Part shown: piece by piece, positions 47,164 to 56,700 of the stretch
Layout of the letters: each line of letters starts with the position of its first letter
Position numbering within the stretch: position 1 is the stretch's first letter
Assembly (NCBI GenBank): GCA_036426205.1
Contig: CM071569.1
Span: 4,127,644-4,191,643 of the forward strand
Source of the DNA: Ascaphus truei
Lineage: Eukaryota; Chordata; Amphibia; Anura; Ascaphidae
Length of the DNA stretch: 64,000 nucleotides
Direction: 5' to 3'
Program-made: the position numbers and the translations under genes
Notes under the pieces: generated by a model
Database searches by the model: none
Told to the model about the DNA's origin: nothing
Seen by the model: only the letters and a program-made list of their open reading frames with translations

Positions 47164-47205
<42 letters not shown>
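47071..47205 (+). repeat. Hammerhead-like retroelement 3' end plus (AT)n
   Basis: Second copy of the 30295 family: CGGAAGA, stem GAGAT/ATCTC, GAAA, 'actcgcacaaataaaagc', 'cacagaacggtatcg', T-rich tail, then (AT)n to 47205. Confidence 0.5.
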
Positions 47206-47206
<1 letters not shown>

Positions 47207-47209
<3 letters not shown>

Positions 47210-47606
47210 TAGAGGCAACTCTTATTCTAACAAAAACCAGTGGCAATTCCCCAAAAAACCCAGGAAACACCCAGGTACATTCTGAATACATGCCTTAAAC
47301 TTTCCTTAAACTAGCCCCAGCATTTCTGCATTGATTAATGGCCTATCAGATTAACAGCGGGGGTCCCTGGCAGTCCCATTCAAACTGAATTGGACTGCCA
47401 GGGATCCCTGCTGTGTTAATCCTATGGGTCGTTAGTCAATGCAAAAATGCCTTAAACGTGCCTCAAACTAGCCCAGAACATACCCAGCACATACCCAGCA
47501 CATACCCAGAACATACACAGCACATACCCAGCACATACCCAGCACATACCCAGAATGTAACCCGGCTAGTTTACGGCAAATTTTAGAATAAACGTTGCCT
47601 CTACTA
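47207..47606. mobile_element. TA-flanked MITE with internal palindrome and 11-bp tandem repeat
   Basis: The ends CAGTAGAGGCAAC..TTATTCTA and TAGAATAA..GTTGCCTCTAC are inverted repeats flanked by TATA, fitting a Tc1/mariner-type insertion into (AT)n. The centre holds the inverted pair 'gggggtccctggcagtcc' and 'ggactgccagggatccc'. At 47471-47554 an 11-bp unit (cccagcacata, variant cccagaacata) repeats about seven times. A partial relative is at 61100-61270. Confidence 0.65.
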
Positions 47607-47624
47607 TATACAAATATGTAAATA

Positions 47625-47893
47625 TAACTGTATGCTCATCTGGATGTCTAAGGCAGGTCTGCAACCCCGCCCTTCACCATTATCACCCAGCACACAGCAC
47701 TTCCACTGCAGCAAGGGATTCTGGGAAATGACATGCAAATGAGCACGCAGTGCCACCTTTTGCTTCAAAAACCATATTTAACATGGTTCCCTCTAGGCTT
47801 AAGCTTGCTGCATGGTCACAGCTTTTAAGGTGCATACCCAGAAAACCACCCACAGACAGCTGTTTCGACCTTAATGGGTCTCATCAGTGTGGG
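47625..47893 (-). mobile_element. Penelope-like terminal repeat with hammerhead (antisense)
   Basis: On the minus strand the hammerhead at 47893-47849 is followed by 'gttttctgggtatgcacctt', 'tagagggaaccatg' and the tail module 'catttgcatgtcatttccca' ... 'gacctgccttagacatcc'. The tail module is the one found alone at 26460 and 37190. No RT is attached. Confidence 0.65.
47849..47893 (-). ncRNA. Hammerhead ribozyme, all core parts intact
   Basis: Minus-strand parts: stem I CCCACA (47893-47888), CTGATGA (47887-47881), stem II GACC/GGTC with a six-base loop, GAAA (47866-47863), palindromic ACAGCTGT as stem III (47863-47856), C47855 as cleavage nucleotide, and TGTGGG (47854-47849), which pairs perfectly with stem I over six bases. 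This is a complete type I hammerhead by inspection. Hammerheads of this layout are established in Penelope-like retroelements, where they cut the element's RNA. Activity is predicted, not shown. Confidence 0.85.
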
Positions 47894-47999
47894 GTTGATT
47901 GACTGTGTATGCAAAGAAGCTAAGGGATGGGGTATATATATATGTACACACACACACACCAACAATGAAATTAGGAAATATTTGGAGCAATGTAGAGAA

Positions 48000-48125
48000 G
48001 AGAGGCCTGGAAGATCACTGTAAAGGCTTTCATCCAGCAGTAGAACGTCAAGGTCTGTAAAAAGATAGATAATCTTTAGCCCTCTTCGATTCACTGCTGG
48101 ATGGAGGCCTGGTTGGATCCTAAGC
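48000..48125. repeat. Two RTE 3' ends in tail-to-tail orientation
   Basis: Plus-strand 'ctttcatccagcagtagaacgtcaa' (48028 on) and minus-strand 'cctccatccagcagtgaatc' (around 48110-48090) both match the RTE 3' end motif GGCCTTCATCCAGCAGTGGA. They face each other across ~25 bp ('gtaaaaagatagataatc'). Confidence 0.55.
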
Positions 48126-48859
48126 CTCCTCTACAATTATCCCCAGGCTCTAAGTCACAAAATTGATACCTGATGGGGGATTGCTTCTTTAAAGGCTCTT
48201 ATTTGGGTTTATGGATTATTTCTCTACCTCAGACCAAAAGGGGGAGATTCACTAAATTAGGATAAGAAGTGTTTGAAACGTATCCGTCCTTCCATTCAAG
48301 TAAATGGAAGGTACAGTACCACAGAATCGAGCTTTGATACTCTGTATTGCTACTTAGTGAATCCCCGCCTAAGTATTATCCTCCCTGAAGCCCACCTAGA
48401 ATAGTTTTCACAAGCCGGTCTCCACCTCTCTCTATCTCTGCTGAGTATTTCCATCGGTCCGCCCTCTTGTCTAAGCCCTTAACAGTCCAATTGATAAGGA
48501 AAACCAAGCTACTGATAATCAAACAGTTCAAGTAATTTAATTTATTCACTCTAAACATATAAATATGTAATTTTAGTCTAAGCAGTCTCCTGAGCATCAG
48601 TGCAATTGCTGGCAGGAACATATACACAATCTAATTTAATTACATTTAGTGTAACATTGTCATACCTAACATCTTCAAGGTGTCTCATTTGGTTAAGGTA
48701 AATTAGTATAAGGTTGTTTATGTATCAGTTAAACTTCCGTACAACAATCAGTTGGTTTTGTAAACCCTCTTAATTGATTCGTGATGAAAAGATGTATATT
48801 AAAATGCATTAATATAGTGTCGATTTTTATATCAATAAAATTATAATACAAAATAAATT
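48126..48859. other. No gene; MITE-like ends at 48240-48368
   Basis: 'ggggagattcactaaatta' and 'ttagtgaatccccgcc' form an inverted pair around 130 bp, probably a short DNA transposon. The remainder is AT-rich. Confidence 0.4.
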
Positions 48860-48975
48860 TAGTCAAGTACTGATTTTCTTTAGCAGCAGGAAATGAAGCC
48901 TTTGTCTTATGTTGTATGTATGTATGTATACATATCCTTCATTTCCTGCTGCTAAATAAAATCAGTACTTGACTA
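48860..48975. repeat. Hairpin MITE, 40-bp arms
   Basis: 'tagtcaagtactgatttt' and 'agcagcaggaaatgaag' recur inverted as 'cttcatttcctgctgct' and 'aaaatcagtacttgacta'. The loop holds (TGTA)n. Confidence 0.8.
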
Positions 48976-49142
48976 CATTTATATATATAATGACTTATAT
49001 ATATATATAATAAAAAATGAATAGACAATTTTATACATATATATATATATATATATACTGATACCTCTATAATATATATATTATTATATTTATGTATATA
49101 AATTGTCATTCATTTTGATTATATATATATATATATATATAT

Positions 49143-49178
<36 letters not shown>
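48976..49178. repeat. AT-rich microsatellites and (ATC)n
   Basis: Several (AT)n runs (about 48994-49010, 49037-49059, 49121-49143) end in (ATC)n at 49144-49178. The triplet array is the (ATG)n tail of the adjacent antisense RTE element. Confidence 0.8.
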
Positions 49179-50645
49179 TTCAACACTTGTCGATTCCCTG
49201 CTAGATGAAGGCATCCCAAAGGATCTTCCAGGTACTGCGGTTACAGGTCTCTCCCCTCCACGTCGCTCCAACACATTTTCTGATTTCATTCTCCCATTTT
49301 ACTTTTGGTTATCATCTTGGTCATTTCCTCTTGCAACATGCACCCTTGTAATGTAACAGACTTTTGTTTGGTTTCTAACCCATTTATTCCTTTTCCTGTC
49401 GCTCCCAAGTAATATCCAGCATAATACGGCATCTCTCCATACTTCTTTGAGTTGGCTGAAGCTTCTGAATTATTTTCGCATTTAGGGTCCAAGTTTCATA
49501 TCCATACGTGAGCACGGGCAGAATACACTGATCAAAAACACAAAGGCACAGCATAAGGTTCCCTTGAAAAATGATCTTGTTTCTTCTAAATGCCTCCATC
49601 CCATTTTCATTCTCTTGTTGGTTTCATTCAAAAGGTTCCCATCCATTGTTTCTTGCCGGCAAAGGTAGACATAGTCTGTGACGTCTTCTCGTTCTATTCC
49701 ATTTATGTTGATCTTTGCAGAGTTTACACATGTGTTAAGCATCACTTTGTCTTGCTGAGATTTATATGTAGGCCCACTTTCTTACTTGCGTCGGTGAGTT
49801 CTTCGATTTGTTGCTGTAGGTCTTCCGCACTCCCTTGTTGATCCTTATCTTGCTTGTATCTTCATGTAATCTATCGGTTGATGTGACATTTTCGTAAATG
49901 TTCTTTATAATATCAATGCACGCTTCTTCAAAACGTTGTCTTCTTACTGCATTTAGAACCACTGAGGTGTAGAGAGAATCAAATGCTTTTTCATATTCTA
50001 CAAATCCTAAACTGAGTGGTATATCTCGTATTCATTACTTTGGGAAATCGCTTCTTGTACAACATGGATGTGGTCCATTGCGTTGTATCCACTATGAAAT
50101 CCTGCTTACATTTTAGGTTGGAGCGAAGTCCAGGTTCTTTTGCAGCCTACTATTGAGTATCCACATCATTTCATCATCCCATCATCCAACCACTGACTGG
50201 TATTTGCCACTGATTGTGGTATGCTAACTGATACTCACTAGGATATGAGTATACCCTGTAACCTTTGGAGGTTTTCTTTTGATAATACTCAAACTTACTC
50301 TAACAATATTATTGTATGGTCTATTTCTGTTCCTTCTTCATTGTTTGATGCTCCCCGCTCCCTCATCTCTTTGGAACTATAACACCTAAGTGATTCAAAG
50401 GAGACTGATTGGTCTATAGTTCGTAAGGTCTTTTTTGTCTCATATCTTATGGATGAGGATAAATGTGGCATTGCTTAATTGTCCTGGAATTTTCCTGTTC
50501 TTCAAGCTGCAGCTTATGAGCTTAACACAGATTTTATCTACTTCTTCCCCAGTTTCTTTCAAGATTTTGGGATGTAGAATTCCTATACAGTAGCATCCCC
50601 TACAAGGATGGTGCTGAGGCATGCTTGTAATTCCTTGCAACATCT
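49144..50645 (-). pseudogene. RTE-clade LINE, reverse transcriptase and 3' end (antisense, decayed)
   Basis: Read on the minus strand, several frames together follow an RTE polyprotein. At 50643-50440, HPKILKETGEEVDKICVKLI and NRKIPGQLSNATFILIHK match the early RT region. At 49962-49762, VLNAVRRQRFEEACIDIIKN and RLHEDTSKIRINKGVR match the palm. At 49599-49384, VLTYGYETWTLNAKIIQKLQ followed by RSMERCRIMLDITW is the RTE C-terminus. The 3' end has 'catctagcagggaatcgaca' and an (ATG)n tail (49178-49144). The endonuclease is absent, and frameshifts separate the blocks. RTE enzymes normally nick DNA and copy their RNA in place; this copy is dead. Confidence 0.85.
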
Positions 50646-50647
50646 CC

Positions 50648-52018
50648 CCTGGATAAGAAATACAGCGCTGAAGTAATTATCAAACTGATAGAATACATCC
50701 TCACACACAACTACTTCAGCTTCAACAAGGACATTTATCTACAACTAACGGGGACTGCAATAGGCACCAGGATGGCCTCGCAATATCCCAATCTTTTTAT
50801 TGGCAAATCTTAAACAGAGATTTCTAACCACAAGCCACCACAAACCTTACAAATATTACAGATACATTGATGATCTATTTATAATATGGACAGAAGGTGA
50901 TTAAAATATAAAACTATTTTATGAGTCCTTGAATTCATTTCACTCATCAATTAATCTCAAAATAGAGTATTCGGCAAACCTAGTAAACATTCTAGATAGA
51001 ACAGTAACACTGAAGAATGGCAAACTACCCATCTGTACACAAGAACCCCACAGACAAATGTAATTACCTCCATAATTCCAGCTTCCATCCCACTCATACA
51101 TATAAGATATTACCGCATATGCTCTAACACTAAAGACAGAAACAGACACCTCAAAACTCTGACTGAATCATTCACACAGAAGGTATACAAGCCAAAAGAC
51201 TATTGTCACAACAATCATAACTGCAGTGAAAGCCCCATGAGAACACCTGCCCCAATACAAGAAGAAAAAACCTTCGCTGACAGGGGGTGAATCATTAAAT
51301 GACATCTTCCCCAAACCTCCCATCCTTGCATTCCAGCAACCACCAAACCTCAGACAGAAGTTACTCAATTGAAAACTTCACAATTCATTTATGGACGCTT
51401 AGTATGACACAAGACCATGCAACAACACTCACTGCAAACTTTGCAAACATACAGTATATGTCAAGATCCCACACCCAGTCACAAACACTGAACCCTCAAT
51501 GTTATAGGATCATTCTACTGTCCATCCAGTAATATGGTATATATGATTCAATGCAGCAAATGTGACCAAGGATTCTACATTCGTGAAACCAGCCAGAAAC
51601 TTCAAACCAGAATGAACCTACACAGACACTCAACAACCCACCATTAAGAAGCAAGATACTGTATTGCACTCCATTGGGACATCACTTCTCACAGCCAGAT
51701 CATTCCATACATTATTGCTTATTATTAAACGGAAAACATTTGACATAAAAATGATAATGCTCTTTGACACTAAAACAAGAGGACTTGATGCTAATATGGG
51801 GTTTCTTACACATTATCATGAATTAATTAGAAATAGCCATGTTAGTCCAATGCGATAGTGCAGCGTAAATGCATTTATACATTTACTCTGCACTTACACA
51901 CTATCAATTTATTATTTCTCCCTGCCTCTCTGTTAATGTTACAATTAATTTTACCTGATGAAAGGTCCATATAGGACCTGAAACGTTGTCTTTCCACTGT
52001 TCTTGGCTGTCACATTAA
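50648..52018 (+). pseudogene. Penelope-like retroelement (RT and GIY-YIG nuclease remnants)
   Basis: Domains in order, in several frames: RT with YILTHNYFSFNKDIYLQ and GTAIGTRMAS, then the catalytic box YRYIDDLFIIW (YIDD at 50863-50874) followed by a premature stop; then a linker with DIFPKPPILAFQQPPNLRQK and a Cys-rich motif CNNTHCKLCKH (51418-51450); then a GIY-YIG-type endonuclease start MVYMIQCSKCDQGFYIRETS (about 51533-51600), with YIG changed to YIR. The C-terminus FDTKTRGLDANMGFLTHY ends near 51858. A short UTR carries a hammerhead (51955-51990). RT plus GIY-YIG is the signature of Penelope-like elements. The copy is 5'-truncated next to the RTE relic and has stops and frameshifts, so it is inactive. 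Confidence 0.88.
51955..51990 (+). ncRNA. Hammerhead ribozyme motif at the PLE 3' end
   Basis: CTGATGA (51955-51961), stem II AGGTCC/GGACCT (51963-51968 with 51974-51979, six pairs, five-base loop), GAAA (51980-51983), 2-bp stem III AC/GT with loop GTT, cleavage nucleotide C51990. Core and stem II are intact; stem I is weak (mismatch next to the core). Its place just after the PLE coding region fits the terminal repeat of these elements. Confidence 0.75.
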
Positions 52019-53223
52019 ATGGAGAATTGTGAACTTGTGAGTAGAGCTCTATTTTGTATCTCTGTTTTAGAGGGGACCTGCACTGTGAAGAAATTTTTTG
52101 TCCATGTTGTGTTGGCTTCACAAGCCGGATTCTCCTCGCCTGAAACTGTTTCCCCGCACTTTGGAATTGTCCTGAGATCAGGGAGCAGGTTTTTGTCTAT
52201 GTTTAGTTACAATTCATATATGACATCAGCAGTGACATTACTGATGACATCACATGACCTCACAAATGACAAGATCCCATCACAAAAAAATGTAATTTGT
52301 AATTTTAGAAAAAATACAGGAGCCGCCAAAGTTCTTGAAGAGTGTGAGATCAGTGTTTGGGACGATCGTACAATGTCCACACAAACACGTATTGCAGGCT
52401 CTCGATCGAACTCTTCAGGACCTCACAAGCAATGAAACTATTATGGGTGGAGTTCCCGTAGAAACTAAACAATGTAATGATCCATTTATAAATCTCAGTA
52501 TTTTTTGGTACCTTAGCATTCCTGAATTACTTTCAGCAACTACATCATATCTTTGATAAATGTTGGGTTGAGTACTGTTCCCTTTGTAACCTATTTTTAT
52601 TAGTATTGATCCTTATTGTGAAGAAGCACCTTTGATTGCTTGCACCGATTATGGAATTATGAAGTTGTTTTATATTACAGTGAGTGCTTAGAGGCTCTTT
52701 TTGCATTTTTATATTTACATTTATACATATACAGTACTATATTATACTCTTGATACTATCTTGTTGCCTATCATTATTAAATCTTGACTTGTGCCAAAAA
52801 TTCAGTTCCATCTCACCAGTAAATTAAGATATCCCATTTCTATACTGCGTTCCCCAGTCTCCTGCAGCTATATTACTTTCTCGGCTCTGCACTGGCAACT
52901 GTATTTGTTTAAAACAAATTGCAGCCTAAGTTGTTTTTCTAATCTTTCCGAGAGATAGACTGTTGCATGTTGTGGTTGCTTTAACAGCTTAGTTCTGGAC
53001 TGAACAGCGACGCATGGAAATTGTTCATTAGGGTTCAATTCCGCCAAGACAGTCTCACTTCTTAACGCCGCAGATTTTAATTAAAACCTGGAAAGTGAAG
53101 AATCCTCGGGTTGTATTAATGCATTCATTTCCATTAGAACGACAGAGCTTATAAACACAAGCAAGGCTTATAACCTAGCCCTTGTGTGGATAATAATTGC
53201 CGATGTTTATTCTCTCTCTATCT
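52019..53223. other. No gene recognised
   Basis: The 138-codon frame at 52019-52435 starts right at the PLE edge and has no recognised domain. 'tgacatcac' and 'atgacatca' cluster at 52220-52260. It may be part of the PLE terminal repeat or unrelated. Confidence 0.35.
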
Positions 53224-53338
53224 GTGGGGTTTATTCATTAAACTGCTCGGCACTATTACACAGAAACTCGATTGAAGTCCATGTAAGTTTCTGTGCAACG
53301 GTGCCCCGAATGGCACTATCACAGTTTAATTAATAACT
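53224..53338. mobile_element. Short MITE with GGGGTTTATTCATTAAAC ends
   Basis: 'ggggtttattcattaaactg' and 'cagtttaattaataactcc' are inverted ends; 'gaaactcgattgaagtccatg' and 'catgtaagtttctgtgc' form the inner pair. About 115 bp, no gene. Confidence 0.6.
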
Positions 53339-53414
53339 CCTTGTGTCTTTACATCTTGTTATATATTTCTCCCTCTCTTCTGACCTTCAACGTTCCAGGA
53401 CAACATTTTTATAG

Positions 53415-53560
53415 AGATTCAAATCCGCCGCAGACTTGCACGTTCCTTTAAGCCACGGATTTCCGTGGATCAGTCTCAACAAGGCAGATTTGTGGTTTAT
53501 TTTCTATCACTAGAAATCCGCAAGCTGATTCAGATTTTTTTTCGAAGCCAAAGATAAATG
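53415..53560. repeat. Diverged piece of the CGGATT-rich MITE family
   Basis: 'gttcctttaagccacggattt', 'gatcagtctcaacaaggcagattt' and 'aatccgcaagctgattcag' follow the order of copies at 11.8 and 16.5 kb. Confidence 0.45.
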
Positions 53561-53597
53561 TTTTTTTAATGAAATTCGGGGGGTGGGTGTCTGAAGT

Positions 53598-53666
53598 ACT
53601 ATATATGTACTAGATATGTACTATATATGTACTATATATGCACTATATATGCACTATATATCTATA
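53598..53666. repeat. Tandem TATATGTACTA repeats, left of Helitron
   Basis: Units tatatgtacta/tatatgcacta repeat about five times. The same array continues after the Helitron at 55903-55947, so it was one array split by the insertion. Confidence 0.8.
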
Positions 53667-54126
53667 TCTATATTATTGAAACCGTTGTATGTCCGTCTCT
53701 AGGGGCAATCTGATTGGTCAGTCACTCAGCCTCTGGCCGTCTGTCACTCAGCCTCTGGCCAATCAGATTGCTCCGTGGCCGCCCCCCTCTGATTGGCTTG
53801 CTTCTGTGGCCTCGACCGGCTCTCCTCCTCGCACCGTCGCCCGGCCACTCTCTTCTTCTCCCTCTCCCTCCTGTTCTGCCTCCCGCTGAGTCCCACTGCC
53901 CCCGGGTATCACCCCGACCGGGTATTGCCCCCCCCCTGCCCCGGGTGTCACTCCCCCCCCCACTGCCCCTGTGTCGGTCCCCACTCCCTTTCCCCGGTGC
54001 CCCCCTGTCACCTGCGTGTTCTGAGCCGTCCAGCGGCCTGGCGGTGTACGCACGCGCGGCTGCTCACGTTCCTCGGGCGGCTCACTGTCCTCTCGACGCC
54101 GGCTCACGCATGCTCTGGGGTGCCAT

Positions 54127-54485
54127 GTGTCTGGGGTGCGTGTGTGTGTGTGTGTCACAGTATGTGTGCGTGTGTGTCACAGTATGTGTGTGTGTGTCAC
54201 AGTATGTGTGTGTGTCACAGTATGTGTGTGTGTCACAGTATGTGTGTGTATGCCTGTGTCAAGTATGTGGTGTTTTCACAGTATGTGTGTGTGTCACAGT
54301 AGTATGTGTGTGTGTCACAGTATGTGTGTGTGTCACAGTATGTGTGTGTGTCACAGTATGTGTGTGTCACAGTATGTGTGTGTGTCACAGTATGTGTGTG
54401 TGTGTGTCACAGTATGTGTGTGTGTGTCACTGTGTGTGTGTCACATAGGAGGTGTGTGTGTCACAATATGTGTGTGTGTGTCACA

Positions 54486-54528
<43 letters not shown>

Positions 54529-55625
54529 TGTGTCACATGTGTGTGTGTGTGTGTGTGTCACAATGTGTGTGTGTGTGTCACAATATGTGTGTGTGTGTGT
54601 CACAATATGTGTGTGTGTGTGTCACAGTATGTGTGTGTGTGTGGTGGTCACAGTATGGTGTGTGTCACAGTATGTTGTCTGTGTGTGTGTGTGTCACAGT
54701 ATGTGTGTGTGTGTGTCACAGTATGTGTGTTTGTGTATCACAGTATGTGTGTGTGTGTGTCACAGTATGTGTGTGTCACAGTATGTGTGTGTGTGTTACA
54801 GTATGTGTGTGTGTGTGTCACAGTATGTGTGTGTGTGTGTCACAGTATGTGTGTGTGTGTGTGCTGTGTGTCAGTGTGTGTGTGTGTGTTGTGTTGTCAC
54901 GTTTGTGTGTTAGTCACAGATGTGTGTGGTGTCACAGTAGTTGTGTGTGTGTTGTCACAGTATGTGTGTGTGGTGTGTGGTGTACGTATGGTGTGTGGGT
55001 GTGTGTCACAGTATGTGTGTGTGTCACAGTATGTGTGTGTGTGTGTGTGTGTGTGTCACAGTATGTGTGTGTGTATCAGTATGTGTGTGTGTGTCACAGT
55101 ATGTGTGTGTGTGTGTGTCACAGTATGTGTGTGTGTGTGTGTCACAGTATGTGTGTGTGTGTGTCACAGTGTTTGTGTATCTGTGTCACAGTATGTGTGT
55201 GTGTCACAGTATGTGTGTGTGTGTCACAGTATGTGTGTCACAGTATGTGTGTCACAGTATGTGTGTGTGTGTCACAGTATGTGTGCGTGTGTGTCACAGT
55301 ATGTACGTGTGCGTGTGTGTCACAGTATGTGTGTGTGTGCGTGTGTGTCACAGTATGTGCGTGTGCGTGTGTGTCACAGTATGTGCGTGTGCGTCTGTGT
55401 CACAGTATGTGCGTGTGCGTGTGTCACAGTATGTGTGTGTGCGTGTGTCACAGTATGTGCGTGTGCGTGTGTGTCACAGTATGTGCGTGTGCGTGTGTGT
55501 CACAGTATGTGCGTGTGTGTGTTTGTGTCTCAGTATGTGCGTGTGTGTGTTTGTGTCTCAGTGTGTATGTGTTTGTGTCTCAATATGTGCGTGTGTGTTT
55601 GTGTCTCACTGTGTGTGTGTGTCTC
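54127..55625. repeat. (GTCACAGTATGTGTGTGTGT)n minisatellite
   Basis: About 70 units of 16-26 bp, each with CACAGTATG followed by (TG)n of varying length. The later units (from 55270) carry GCGTGTGCGTG variants. The long alternating purine-pyrimidine runs favour Z-DNA. Confidence 0.95.
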
Positions 55626-55860
55626 ACTGTGCGCTGCGCAGGGGGGCGGGGAACAGAGCTGCTCGGGGAGGGAACGGTGACCGGAGCGGCGCAGGGGGGG
55701 GGCACGGCCGGAGCTGTGTAGGGGGGGACACATGCCTGGAGCTGCGCAGGGGGGGGGGAATGGCCGGCGCTGCGCAGGGGGGGGGGGGGGAGGGGCGGCG
55801 CGGGGGGGGGGGAGGGGGGGAGCTGCTCAGGGGGGGAGGCAGAGAGGGACGTGGAGGGAG
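55626..55860. repeat. G-rich minisatellite
   Basis: Units of 'ggagctgcgcagg' followed by G8-G14 runs, repeated about six times and increasingly degenerate. The plus strand has many G-runs able to form G-quadruplexes. Confidence 0.85.
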
Positions 55861-55902
55861 CAGGAGGTTTTGGTCCCGGGCAGCGCCGGGTTTCTCCGCT
55901 AG

Positions 55903-55947
55903 TGTACTATATATGTACTATATATGTACTATATATGTACTATATAC
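55903..55947. repeat. Tandem TATATGTACTA repeats, right of Helitron
   Basis: Continuation of the array at 53598-53666. Confidence 0.8.
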
Positions 55948-56131
55948 ATGTCCCCTGACACTTCCCTACAAATTACATGTGGAGAGACACCTATGCACAA
56001 ATGTAGCCCATCTGGGAGATATGCCAAGAAAATGTAAGAGTTTGCCATCAGGCCTACCCTGAGAAGTAAAAATCTTAAGGCACCTTGTGAGGAAGGGGGT
56101 ACTGTCAGCCACAACAGGGTCAGAGCCCACA

Positions 56132-56480
56132 GCCTCTGCTTTTCAGGACAGCAGCTCTAGTAGTGCGAGCTAAACCAGCTGCTCAATAGCACCACTGTCA
56201 CAGGATAATTTTGAGCTCTACTGCTCAAACCTGTAGCTAATCATACTCGACACTAAACGGACTTCCTTTAAAATCAGACGACTTCCACGTTGCCAGTTCA
56301 ATGCACAAAAAGGAGCACAGCAGAGACATACAGTATGCTAGTAGCACTCAGGGAAGTGTCCATGATTATGGTTAGCTACATGTGTGAGCAGCAGAGCTCA
56401 AATGCATGTTGTGACGGGGGGGCTACAGGTGTGAGCAGCTGGTTTAGCTCCCTGCTAGAGCTGCCCTGAATAGCAGATGT
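56132..56480. repeat. Imperfect palindrome (foldback)
   Basis: Left-arm blocks 'agcagctctagtagtgcgag', 'ctaaaccagctgctca' and 'ttgagctctactgctcaaac' recur inverted at the right as 'gtgagcagcagagctcaaa', 'tgagcagctggtttagctc' and 'ctgctagagctgcc'. The centre is near 56310. Arms are about 80% identical. Confidence 0.6.
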
Positions 56481-56700
56481 TGGGGGGCTTTGATTCTGTT
56501 TGCCTGACAATGCCCCCTTGCTCACAAGATGCCGTAGGACCTAGCTTATCAGTATAGGTTGTATGGAAATATCTTAGGAGGTGTGGGGTGTGTATCATTT
56601 AAATATACTTTGCATATCCATTAGTATGACACCCAGGGTGCTCCTTTATGTGCACGGGTGTTTCCCCACATGTTGTTTGAGGGGATATGTATAGTACTTG
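56280..56700 (+). repeat. Unclassified repeat, pair with 35680-35950
   Basis: See the partner for shared blocks. It overlaps the right arm of the palindrome, so the palindrome may have inserted into or arisen within it. Confidence 0.5.

Larger units (their letters stand above)
53667..55902 (+). mobile_element. Non-autonomous Helitron filled with minisatellite
   Basis: The 5' end is TCTATATTATTGAAACC, followed by GTTGTATGTCCGTC, in the style of vertebrate Helitron starts (TC). The 3' end is CTAG (matches CTRR), and a GC hairpin CCCGG/CCGGG with a six-base loop (55875-55890) lies eight bases upstream of it. The left neighbour is A and the right neighbour T, with no target duplication: insertion between A and T is the rule for Helitrons. 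The interior holds a GC-rich segment (53690-54125), a ~1.5-kb GT-rich minisatellite and a G-rich tail. No Rep/helicase gene is present, so rolling-circle movement would need an enzyme from elsewhere. The 517- and 471-codon frames of CVCV/SQYVC type are repeat artefacts. Confidence 0.8.

Noticed and set aside
54127..55625. Regular repeat-spacer pattern resembling a CRISPR array
   Set aside because: The genome is vertebrate, the spacers are only (TG)n of variable length, and there are no cas genes.
54127..55721. Open frames of 517, 471 and 373 codons made of CVCV, SQYVC and HSMC repeats
   Set aside because: They arise because the CACAGTATG(TG)n minisatellite lacks stop codons in several frames at once. 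There is no domain or splice context, and frames overlap each other.
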